A stretch of 30,006 bases of DNA from an uncultured Oscillospiraceae bacterium (GTDB taxonomy: Bacteria; Bacillota; Clostridia; Oscillospirales; Ruminococcaceae), in NCBI GenBank assembly GCA_934464775.1, contig CAKSKG010000027.1:1-30006 (forward strand). Reading direction: 5' to 3'. Of this stretch, positions 16,029 through 22,832 are shown one piece after another. The translations under genes and the position numbers were made by a program. Below the pieces are notes generated by a model that was given only the letters and a program-made list of their open reading frames with translations, was not told the DNA's origin and made no database searches. Numbering within the stretch: position 1 is the first letter of the stretch; every line of letters starts with the position of its first letter.

Positions 16029-16648
16029 TATACGGCGGCTGTCAGTGATTCTATCATATTATGTATCGTATCGTCATCGGGGACTGTATCGCAGGCAATA
16101 AGCGCTTCAAGCAGGCTCCGTGTGATGCGGCAGCGCTGCTCTTCGGTATCATAATTAGCTTTTATATAGCTCCTTGCCCTGCCCATTGCGTCCATTATCT
16201 CCATGTTTTTATCGCTCATAAGCTCCTCGATGTTTTCACGGAGAAAGCGTGCGAACATGGGGCTTTTTCCCGATGTGGAAACTGCGGCGGCGGCATCGCC
16301 CTTTTTCACGATAGCGGGGAAGATGAAGGTGCATTTTTCCTGATCGTCCACGGTGTTCACGGGGATATTTCTCCCGGTGCAGAGAGAATAGATATCGGCG
16401 CTGAGGATTTTGTCATCGGTGGCGGAGATAACGAAAAAAGCGCCGTCGATATCCGACGGGGAAAATTTCCTGCGGATAAGCTCAAGTCCCTCTATGCTTT
16501 CGATCTCGTGGCATATCACAGGCGCAACTACCTTTATTTTCGGTCCGAACGGCATAAGCTTTTCGATCTTGCGAAGAGCCACCTTTCCGCCGCCTATCAC
16601 GGTGCAGGGCTTGCCGCCTATATCAATAAAAAAAGGAAAATATCCCAT
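16028..16648 (-). CDS. precorrin-2 dehydrogenase / sirohydrochlorin ferrochelatase-type (Met8-like)
   Basis: A 206-residue NAD-dependent dehydrogenase that oxidizes precorrin-2 to sirohydrochlorin, on the way to siroheme or cobalamin. The N-terminal Rossmann fold has GGGKVALRKIEKL (from about residue 17), followed by VISATDD, the NTVDDQEKCTFIFPA region carrying the active-site Asp, and the STSGKSPMFARFLRENIE dimerization segment. The start is ATG 16648 (MGYFPFFIDI) behind AAAGGCGG. It lies 19 nt downstream of the DJ-1/PfpI gene in one likely transcript. Its stop codon coincides with the edge of the palindromic element. The fused methyltransferase domain of CysG is absent, as in Met8-type proteins. 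Confidence 0.88.
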   Translation of the reverse strand: MGYFPFFIDIGGKPCTVIGGGKVALRKIEKLMPFGPKIKVVAPVICHEIESIEGLELIRRKFSPSDIDGAFFVISATDDKILSADIYSLCTGRNIPVNTVDDQEKCTFIFPAIVKKGDAAAAVSTSGKSPMFARFLRENIEELMSDKNMEIMDAMGRARSYIKANYDTEEQRCRITRSLLEALIACDTVPDDDTIHNMIESLTAAV

Positions 16649-16667
16649 AGTATTACCGCCTTTCGGT

Positions 16668-17249
16668 TCAATATCCCATTGCCGCCTTGACGGGCAGCAT
16701 TTTTTCCGTTCCCACAAGCTTGCGCAGAAGCTCAAATGCAACGTGGGGAGCGGTCTCGGGACAGTACGAGGTTATTACGTTTCCGTCGATAACTATTCTT
16801 TCATTGACAACATTCACGCCGAGAGCGGCAAGCTGCTTCTGTCGGTGCGCTCCCTGAAGATGATATGTTGTGGCTTTTCTGCCTTTGAGTGTGCCGCTTT
16901 TTCCCAGCGGAAGAGCGCCTGTGCATATTGCGGCTATCGGCTTGTTCTGACGGTCGAAGCTGCGGATAAGCTCCGGAAAGGCTTCGCTGTATGCTTCTTC
17001 GTAAAAGCCGTATTCCTCAAAGCCGCCCGGAACAGCAAGTGCATCAAAATCATCGGCGGATATCTCACTTATCAGCTTATCCATTACAACGGGTATGCCG
17101 AAAGTGGATATCACGGTTTTATCGGCTCCGCAGGTGGTTATGCTTACGGGACAGCCAAAATCATTTTTTGCCCAGCCCATTACATCTGCAAAGGCGCTGA
17201 ATTCGATAGTTTCAAAGCCTTTGCACTCCTTTTCGGCAGTATATTGCAC
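16668..17249 (-). CDS. DJ-1/PfpI-family protein with unusual N-terminus
   Basis: 193 residues. The DJ-1 core is clear: KGFETIEFSAFADVMGWA, AVPGGFEEYGF, the nucleophile elbow AAICTGALPLG with the conserved Cys, then TSYCPETAPHVAFELL. The family includes deglycases, chaperones and proteases; the specific role is unknown. The expected hydrophobic first strand (an MKVxVLLAxGFE-type start) is missing: the frame begins MQYTAEKECKGFE at GTG 17249 with AAGGA very close by. The promoter at 17305-17277 leaves room only for this start. The gene may encode a slightly shortened variant, or there may be a small lesion at the 5' end. Precorrin-2 dehydrogenase follows in the same operon. Confidence 0.82.
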   Translation of the reverse strand: MQYTAEKECKGFETIEFSAFADVMGWAKNDFGCPVSITTCGADKTVISTFGIPVVMDKLISEISADDFDALAVPGGFEEYGFYEEAYSEAFPELIRSFDRQNKPIAAICTGALPLGKSGTLKGRKATTYHLQGAHRQKQLAALGVNVVNERIVIDGNVITSYCPETAPHVAFELLRKLVGTEKMLPVKAAMGY

Positions 17250-17276
17250 AGTTCCTTAGTAGTTTACAATACAGTA

Positions 17277-17305
17277 ATTATACTCTTTCCGAGCGGAATT
17301 GTCAA
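17277..17305 (-). promoter_or_regulatory. consensus promoter for the DJ-1/Met8 operon
   Basis: On the minus strand TTGACA (17305-17300), 17 bp and TATAAT (17282-17277) match the sigma-A consensus exactly, about 28 bp upstream of GTG 17249. Confidence 0.85.
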
Positions 17306-17387
17306 ACAGACAGCAGGCATTATTCGGGTGAAAAAGCAGGCGGTGTGTGAACTTTTTGTTAAAATCAGAAAAAAATCGGAAAAGGGG

Positions 17388-17456
17388 TTGACAAAATGAT
17401 ATCATGCGTGTATAATAAAATACGTTGATTGACGGAAAGCCGTTAATTGATACAAT
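17388..17456 (+). promoter_or_regulatory. two tandem promoters for tRNA-Arg
   Basis: The first is TTGACA (17388-17393), 17 bp, TATAAT (17411-17416). The second is TTGACG (17429-17434), 16 bp, TACAAT (17451-17456), immediately before the tRNA. The second would give a start within the first bases of the tRNA, so the first is the more likely source of a processed precursor. Confidence 0.75.
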
Positions 17457-17462
17457 AAATAA

Positions 17463-17540
17463 GCGTTGTTAGCTCAGCCGGATTAGAGTGACTGACTACG
17501 AATCAGTAGGCCGAGGGTTCGAGTCCCCCACAGCGCACCA
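17463..17540 (+). tRNA. tRNA-Arg (anticodon ACG)
   Basis: A full 78-nt cloverleaf. The acceptor stem GCGTTGT/ACAGCGC has one T-G wobble, the D arm is GCTC/GAGT, and the anticodon stem ACTGA/TCAGT has loop CTACGAA, giving anticodon ACG (A34 is normally edited to inosine). The variable loop is 5 nt, the T loop is TTCGAGT, the discriminator is A and the 3' CCA is encoded. The T stem GAGGG/CCCCC contains an A-C mismatch at 50-64. A terminator follows directly. Confidence 0.95.
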
Positions 17541-17575
17541 AGTGTCCACTTTCATTTCGGAAGTGGACACTTTTT
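17541..17575 (+). terminator. tRNA-Arg terminator
   Basis: AGTGTCCACTT pairs with AAGTGGACACT around an 8-9 nt loop and ends in TTTTT, immediately after the CCA of the tRNA. Confidence 0.9.
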
Positions 17576-17596
17576 ATTTTACGGAGGTTTTCTGAA

Positions 17597-18382
17597 TTGG
17601 CAAGGATCTATCCCCTTTTTTCTTCAAGCAAGGGGAATTGTACATATATCGGCAGCAGGGATGAGGGAATACTTATCGACTGCGGAGTTTCATATACACG
17701 CATAAAAAATGCTCTGGCGCTTAACGGGATAGATATAAGCACTGCCGTTAAGGCGGTATTCATAACCCATGAGCATCACGATCATGTATGCGGACTGAAA
17801 ACCCTGACGAAAAAATGCTCGGTGCCTGTTTTTGCTCAGAGCTATACTCTTGATGTGCTGCTGTCCGAAAATATGCTCAGCGGTTACAGCGAGGACATAA
17901 AGGAGATCATAGAGATAGGCGATATTATCGTGAAGTGCTTTCCTACATCGCATGATACAAAGGAATCCTGCGGATATCGGATAGAGCTTCCCGACGGTAA
18001 AATATGCGCCGTATGCACCGATCTTGGATATGTCAGCGACATCGTTGAGGAAAATCTCACAGGCTGCGGCGCAGTGCTGATAGAATCCAATTACGATGAG
18101 GAAATGCTCCGAAGCTGCGGATATCCCGAATATCTTAAAGCAAGGATACGTTCAAGGCGGGGACATCTTTCCAACACCGACTGCGCAGCTCTCTGCGCAA
18201 GGCTTATCGGAAAGGGAACAACGCATTTTATACTGGGGCATCTTTCCCAGGACAGCAACACTCCCGAACGGGCGCTGGAAGTCAACAGAAGCTTTATTTC
18301 GGGACAGGGCTTTGAGTCGCCTGCGGATTATCTTATGACTGCCGCACCTGTTGAAACGGGCGGCGGATTTATTTCATTTTAA
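17597..18382 (+). CDS. metallo-beta-lactamase-fold hydrolase, WalJ/YycJ-like
   Basis: A 261-residue MBL-fold protein. The metal-binding motif THEHHDH (H58, H60, D62, H63) is complete, followed by the third His region (FPTSHD), an Asp in AVCTDLGY and the last His in FILGHLSQDSNTPERA. The N-terminus ARIYPLFSSSKGNCTYIG is typical of the YycJ/WalJ group, thought to be a 5'-3' DNA exonuclease involved in DNA repair or cell-wall control. The start is TTG 17597 with ACGGAGG about 9 nt upstream. It lies just beyond the tRNA terminator and 18 nt before thyA, so it probably heads the thyA-folA transcript, although I see no separate promoter. Confidence 0.85.
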   Translation: MARIYPLFSSSKGNCTYIGSRDEGILIDCGVSYTRIKNALALNGIDISTAVKAVFITHEHHDHVCGLKTLTKKCSVPVFAQSYTLDVLLSENMLSGYSEDIKEIIEIGDIIVKCFPTSHDTKESCGYRIELPDGKICAVCTDLGYVSDIVEENLTGCGAVLIESNYDEEMLRSCGYPEYLKARIRSRRGHLSNTDCAALCARLIGKGTTHFILGHLSQDSNTPERALEVNRSFISGQGFESPADYLMTAAPVETGGGFISF

Positions 18383-18400
18383 GCGGAAGGAGCTTTTGCT

Positions 18401-19231
18401 ATGAGCTATGCAGACAAGGTGTTTATAGACAACGTAAAGACTATACTTAACGAGGGCTTTGACGATTCCGCTCTGGAGGTCCGTCCAAGATGGCAGGACG
18501 GCACGCCTGCACATACGATAAAAAAATTCGGTCTGGTGAACAGATACGATCTTTCAAAGGAATTTCCAATTATGACTTTAAGGCGGGTTTTTATCAAGAC
18601 CGCCGTTAAGGAAGTTTTATGGATATGGCAGAAAAAATCAAACAATATCCATGATCTTGACGCTCACATATGGGACAGCTGGGCAGATGAAAACGGTTCT
18701 ATCGGCAAGGCATACGGCTATCAGCTGGGCATAAAGCATAAATATCCCGAGGGTGAGTTCGATCAGGTGGACAGGGTGCTTTACGATCTGAAGCACAATC
18801 CTGCCAGCAGGCGCATTATCACCAACATTTACAATCATGCGGATCTGCATGAGATGAATCTTTATCCCTGCGCATACAGCATGACCTTCAATGTTACGGG
18901 GGACAGGCTCAATGCGATACTGAATCAGCGTTCGCAGGATATGCTTGCGGCAAACAACTGGAATGTATGCCAGTATGCGGTGCTGCTCTGCATGATAGCT
19001 CAGGTCAGCGGACTTAAACCCGGCGAGCTGGTACACGTTATTGCAGACGCTCACATCTACGACAGGCACATACCTATTATAAAGGAGATAATTGAGAACG
19101 AGCCTTATGACGCTCCCGAATTTGTGCTGGACAGGTCCGTGGACAATTTCTATGATTTTACCGCCGACAGCTTCAAGCTTATCGGCTACAAGTATCACGA
19201 GGGGGATGTAAAGTTCCCCGTGGCAATATAA
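18401..19231 (+). CDS. thyA: thymidylate synthase
   Basis: Methylates dUMP to dTMP using methylene-tetrahydrofolate and producing dihydrofolate. The 276-residue protein has the nucleophile Cys157 in NLYPCAYSMTFNV, the phosphate-binding NQRSQDM (R177, D180), the base-selecting Asn in NNWNVCQYA and the GELVHVIADAHIYDRHI segment. The residue after the catalytic Cys is Ala where the E. coli enzyme has His, so it belongs to a divergent branch of ThyA. AAGGAGC precedes ATG 18401. It lies directly upstream of folA, which recycles the dihydrofolate it makes. Confidence 0.93.
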   Translation: MSYADKVFIDNVKTILNEGFDDSALEVRPRWQDGTPAHTIKKFGLVNRYDLSKEFPIMTLRRVFIKTAVKEVLWIWQKKSNNIHDLDAHIWDSWADENGSIGKAYGYQLGIKHKYPEGEFDQVDRVLYDLKHNPASRRIITNIYNHADLHEMNLYPCAYSMTFNVTGDRLNAILNQRSQDMLAANNWNVCQYAVLLCMIAQVSGLKPGELVHVIADAHIYDRHIPIIKEIIENEPYDAPEFVLDRSVDNFYDFTADSFKLIGYKYHEGDVKFPVAI

Positions 19232-19244
19232 AGGAGGCTTTTCC

Positions 19245-19733
19245 ATGAATGCGATAGTTGCTGTCGGAAGTGATTACGGCATCGGACGTGACAACGATCT
19301 GATCTTCAACATTCCCGAGGACAAGAAGTTTTTCAGGAGCATGACTGCGGGAAAGACCGTTGTTATGGGAAGAAAGACACTTGAATCAATGCCCGGCGGA
19401 AAGCCGCTTCCCAAAAGAAGAAACATCGTGCTGTCCCGTGACGCTTCATATGCTCCCGAGGGAGTAGAGACAGTCCACAGCTTTGAGGAGCTTTTTGAGC
19501 TGTTAAAGGATATCCCCTCCGACGAGGTTTTCCTTATCGGTGGAGCGGAGATATACAATGCACTGCTGGACAAATGCGACAAGGCTTATGTCACTCATGT
19601 GAGGGACAGCAGACCTGCGGACAAATTCTTTCCGAATATTGAGAAAATGCCGCAGTGGAGCATGGAATATACCTCGGAAGAAAAGGAATACGAGGGAACA
19701 AAGTTCGTATTTTGCACTTATGTCAGAAAATGA
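19245..19733 (+). CDS. folA: dihydrofolate reductase
   Basis: Reduces dihydrofolate to tetrahydrofolate with NADPH. The 162-residue chain has the Met20-loop region GSDYGIGRDNDLIFNIPED with the active-site acid D26, the GKTVVMGRKTLESM cofactor segment, RNIVLSRD and the FLIGGAEIY motif. It starts at ATG 19245, 13 nt after thyA, with AAGGAGG upstream. It forms the classic thyA-folA pair. No terminator is obvious after it; the next unit has its own promoter 75 bp on. Confidence 0.95.
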   Translation: MNAIVAVGSDYGIGRDNDLIFNIPEDKKFFRSMTAGKTVVMGRKTLESMPGGKPLPKRRNIVLSRDASYAPEGVETVHSFEELFELLKDIPSDEVFLIGGAEIYNALLDKCDKAYVTHVRDSRPADKFFPNIEKMPQWSMEYTSEEKEYEGTKFVFCTYVRK

Positions 19734-19807
19734 CGGAAAAATAAACAAATCGGCACGCAGTTTGTTATACGAATAGACCGAAAATCAGCGTTGATATGGT
19801 TTTTGCC

Positions 19808-19836
19808 TTGACATTGACGGTGTGACGTGCTATAAT
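19808..19836 (+). promoter_or_regulatory. consensus promoter of the ABC importer operon
   Basis: TTGACA (19808-19813), 17 bp and TATAAT (19831-19836), about 76 bp upstream of the lipoprotein start. The leader is A/T-rich, and I see no T-box or other riboswitch structure in it. Confidence 0.85.
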
Positions 19837-19912
19837 ATACTTTAATAATGTGTAGTATTTATGCATTGTTAATTTAAATTTATATACTTTAACATTTTAA
19901 AGGGGAATGGTT

Positions 19913-20923
19913 ATGAAATCTATTAAGAAAATAGCCGCTATGGCTCTTTCCTGCATGATGGCAGGTATGTCTCTCGCAGCCTGCGGCGATACCGCTGCCG
20001 ACACACAGAGCGGCGACGCTTCTTCCGACGGCGCAGAGGGCAAGGTATACAACATCGGTATCTGCCAGCTGGTCGAGCATGAGGCTCTCGATGCCGCAAC
20101 AAACGGCTTCAAGGCTGCTCTTGTTGAAAAGCTCGGCGAGGAGAACGTTAAGTTCGATGAGCAGAACGCACAGGGTGAATCCACAAACTGCGCAACTATC
20201 TGCTCCGGCTTTGTTTCCAACAACTGCGATCTTATCCTTGCAAACGCAACAGCTGCTCTTCAGTCCGCTGCCGCTGCAACAAATTCTATCCCGATCGTCG
20301 GAACATCTATCACAGACTATGCAACTGCTCTTGACGCCGAGAACTGGACAGGCAAGACAGGCACAAACATCACAGGTACTTCCGACCTGGCTCCTATCGA
20401 CCAGCAGGAAGATATGCTCAAGGAGCTTTTCCCCGATGCAAAGCAGGTAGGTATCCTTTACTGCTCTTCCGAGGCTAACTCAAAGTATCAGGCAACAATG
20501 TTCGAGAACGCTCTCACAGAGGACGGCATTGCATTCAAGGAGTATTCCGCTGCCGATTCAAATGAGATCCAGTCCGTTACAACAACAGCTGTTGCAGAGT
20601 GCGACGTTCTTTACGTTCCCACAGACAACACAATGGCTTCCAATGCCGAGATCATCAAGAACGTTGCCGTTCCCGCAGGCATTCCCGTAATCGCAGGCGA
20701 AGAGGGCATCTGCACAGGCTGCGGCGTTGCAACACTTTCTATCAGCTACTATGACATCGGCTACAAGGCAGGCGAGATGGCTTACGAGATCCTCGTAAAC
20801 GGTCAGAACCCCGGCGATATGGATATCGAATTTGCTCCCAACGTAACAAAGGAGTACAACGCAGAGATCTGCGAGACACTTGGCATCACACCTCCCGAGG
20901 GTTATGTTGCTATCGGTGCATAA
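19913..20923 (+). CDS. ABC transporter substrate-binding lipoprotein (TrpX-like)
   Basis: A 336-residue extracytoplasmic binding protein of the ABC_sub_bind (pfam04392-type) family. The start is ATG 19913 (MKSIKKIAAMALSCMMAG) with AAAGGGG 7 nt upstream, preferred over ATG 19907. A lipoprotein signal peptide ends at the lipobox SLAAC. The mature part starts with an acidic Ser/Asp linker and then the two-lobed fold (YNIGICQLVEHEALD, LANATAALQSAAAAT, DVLYVPTDNTMASN, GIPVIAGEEGICTGCG). Gram-positive members next to this permease type have been linked to tryptophan or other aromatic ligands, but the ligand here is not provable. Codon choice is strongly biased, which suggests high expression. Confidence 0.88.
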   Translation: MKSIKKIAAMALSCMMAGMSLAACGDTAADTQSGDASSDGAEGKVYNIGICQLVEHEALDAATNGFKAALVEKLGEENVKFDEQNAQGESTNCATICSGFVSNNCDLILANATAALQSAAAATNSIPIVGTSITDYATALDAENWTGKTGTNITGTSDLAPIDQQEDMLKELFPDAKQVGILYCSSEANSKYQATMFENALTEDGIAFKEYSAADSNEIQSVTTTAVAECDVLYVPTDNTMASNAEIIKNVAVPAGIPVIAGEEGICTGCGVATLSISYYDIGYKAGEMAYEILVNGQNPGDMDIEFAPNVTKEYNAEICETLGITPPEGYVAIGA

Positions 20924-20959
20924 TTACATAAGCATTTACTTTTAGATCAATACGGAACA

Positions 20960-20985
20960 GCGGACGTTCTTCGTCCGCTTTCCTT
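20960..20985 (+). terminator. intra-operon hairpin after the binding-protein gene
   Basis: GCGGACG (20960-20966) pairs with CGTCCGC (20972-20978), followed by TTTCCTT. A short stem with a weak T tract suits partial termination or mRNA stabilization, giving more binding protein than permease. Confidence 0.6.
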
Positions 20986-21034
20986 AATTCTGCTGCGGCA
21001 CTGAGATGAAAATTCAGAAAGGAAAAGTCATATC

Positions 21035-21961
21035 ATGAAGCTTACTGCACTTTTTTCGGCACTTCCGGGCTCTGTCGCACAGGGTCTGATATGGGGCATT
21101 CTGGCTATAGGCGTTTATGTCACATATAAAATTCTTGATTTTGCCGATCTTACCGTTGACGGAACTCTCGGTACGGGAGGAGCTGTTGCGGTCGTTCTTA
21201 TAATCAACGGCGTGCCTGTTCCGCTGGCACTGGTCTGCGCATTCTTTGCAGGCTGTATTGCAGGTCTTGTAACGGGTCTGCTGAACACACTGCTGGGTAT
21301 TCCCGCAATTCTTTCGGGTATCCTTACACAGCTGGCGCTTTACTCCATTAACCTTGATATAATGGGTCAGGCAAACACAGCTATCAATGTTGACAAATAT
21401 CCCTTGCTTGTTTCGCTGAGATTTATCCCCGAGACTATCCTCAAGGGTGCTATATTCATTGCTGTTCTTACAGCTATACTTTACTGGTTCTTCGGCACCG
21501 AGCAGGGCTTTACTATCCGTGCTACGGGCTGCAACTCAAATATGGCGAGAGCGCAGGGCATCAACACTAAGAAGTCCACTGTTATCGCACTTATCATTTC
21601 AAACGGTCTTGTTGGCCTTTCGGGCGGACTGCTTGCACAGTATCAGGGCAATGCGGACGTCAACATGGGCAGAGGCGCTATCGTTATCGGTCTTGCCGCT
21701 GTAATCATCGGCGAGGTGCTGGGCGAGCTTATCCTCGGCAAGCATCTTAACTTTGTGGGCAGACTGGTATTCACTGCTCTGGGTGCTGTAATTTATTACA
21801 TCGCTATCCAGATCGTTCTCTGGCTGGGTCTTTCCTCACAGAACACAAAGCTCTTCACGGCTATCGTGGTTGCAATATTCCTTGCTATCCCCCACATCAA
21901 GAAGAGCATGAATAATTCCTACAAGAAGGCTGCTAAGAGGGGAGTTGTGAAAGATGCTTGA
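21035..21961 (+). CDS. ABC transporter permease (TrpY-like)
   Basis: A 308-residue inner-membrane permease of the branched-chain-type family (BPD_transp_2), with about eight or nine hydrophobic segments. Recognizable stretches are ILDFADLTVDGTLGTGGA near the N-terminus, the ATGCNSNMARAQGINTKK coupling loop at about 166-185 and the GLAAVIIGEVLGE segment. GAAAGGAAAAG precedes ATG 21035. The stop overlaps the ATPase start by 8 nt. With the preceding lipoprotein and the following ATPase it makes a complete importer. Confidence 0.9.
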   Translation: MKLTALFSALPGSVAQGLIWGILAIGVYVTYKILDFADLTVDGTLGTGGAVAVVLIINGVPVPLALVCAFFAGCIAGLVTGLLNTLLGIPAILSGILTQLALYSINLDIMGQANTAINVDKYPLLVSLRFIPETILKGAIFIAVLTAILYWFFGTEQGFTIRATGCNSNMARAQGINTKKSTVIALIISNGLVGLSGGLLAQYQGNADVNMGRGAIVIGLAAVIIGEVLGELILGKHLNFVGRLVFTALGAVIYYIAIQIVLWLGLSSQNTKLFTAIVVAIFLAIPHIKKSMNNSYKKAAKRGVVKDA

Positions 21962-22748
21962 GCTGATCGATATAAGAAAGACCTTTAATCCCGGCACTAT
22001 CAATGAGAAAAAGGCACTTAACGGCGTTGACTTAAAGCTTGATGACGGCGATTTTGTTACTATCATCGGCGGAAACGGCGCAGGCAAATCCACTACTCTT
22101 AATGCTATCGCAGGTGTATGGCCTGTGGATTCGGGAGCTATCATCATCAACGGTCAGAACGTTACGGGACTTTGCGAGCATCAGCGTGCGAAGTTTCTGG
22201 GAAGAGTTTTTCAGGACCCCATGACGGGTACTGCCGCTACCATGGAGATACAGGAAAATCTTGCGCTTGCCGCAAGAAGAGGCGACAAGAGACGTCTTAC
22301 ATGGGGCGTTACAAAGAAGGAACGTGAGGAATATCACGAGCTTCTGAAAACTCTCGATCTTGGTCTTGAGGACAGAATGACGTCAAAGGTCGGTCTGCTT
22401 TCGGGCGGTCAGCGCCAGGCGCTCACACTGCTTATGGCTACTTTGAAGAAGCCCGAGCTGCTCCTGCTGGACGAGCATACGGCGGCTCTTGACCCGAAAA
22501 CTGCGGCTAAGGTGCTTGCACTTTCAGATAAGATCATTGCCGAAAATCATCTGACTGCCATGATGGTAACGCACAATATGCATGACGCTATCATTCACGG
22601 AAACAGACTTATCATGATGAACAACGGCAGGATCATTTACGACGTAAAGGGCGAGGAAAAGAAGAACCTTACGGTCGAAGATCTGCTTCAGAAGTTTGAA
22701 GAAGCAAGCGGCGGCGCTCTGGACAATGACAGAATGCTGCTGAGCTGA
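21954..22748 (+). CDS. ABC transporter ATP-binding protein (TrpZ-like)
   Basis: A 264-residue ATPase powering the importer. Walker A is GGNGAGKST (39-47), the Q-loop lies at about Q87, the signature is LSGGQ (149-153), Walker B is LLLLDE (169-174) and the H-switch is in MMVTHNMHD. The D-loop reads HTAALD. It overlaps the permease gene by 8 nt, so the two are translationally coupled. An intrinsic terminator 18 nt after its stop ends the operon. Confidence 0.95.
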   Translation: MLELIDIRKTFNPGTINEKKALNGVDLKLDDGDFVTIIGGNGAGKSTTLNAIAGVWPVDSGAIIINGQNVTGLCEHQRAKFLGRVFQDPMTGTAATMEIQENLALAARRGDKRRLTWGVTKKEREEYHELLKTLDLGLEDRMTSKVGLLSGGQRQALTLLMATLKKPELLLLDEHTAALDPKTAAKVLALSDKIIAENHLTAMMVTHNMHDAIIHGNRLIMMNNGRIIYDVKGEEKKNLTVEDLLQKFEEASGGALDNDRMLLS

Positions 22749-22765
22749 CGCAATATTGAATATGA

Positions 22766-22795
22766 CGGCATTACTTTTTCGGTAATGCCGTTTGT
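22766..22795 (+). terminator. terminator of the ABC importer operon
   Basis: CGGCATTAC (22766-22774) pairs with GTAATGCCG (22782-22790) around a 7-nt loop, followed by TTTGTTG. The T tract is interrupted, so some read-through into the glycerate kinase gene is possible. Confidence 0.7.
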
Positions 22796-22832
22796 TGTAT
22801 CGGAAGCGATACTGAAAAGGAATGGTCATATT

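Noticed and set aside
15563..16048. A 161-codon plus-strand frame spanning the repeat element
   Set aside because: It runs antisense through the deacetylase gene and through the palindromic element. The composition is not protein-like and no start signal is present.
16410..17399. A 329-codon plus-strand frame opposite the Met8 and DJ-1 genes
   Set aside because: Both minus-strand genes have clear family motifs. This frame has none, and it crosses two genes and a promoter.
19734..19912. Tryptophan T-box before the ABC importer
   Set aside because: The promoter is only about 76 bp from the start and the leader is A/T-rich without stable stems.
22749..22832. Cobalamin riboswitch before the glxK-cob run
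   Set aside because: The space is too short and is mostly the preceding terminator hairpin; no B12-box-like sequence was recognised.
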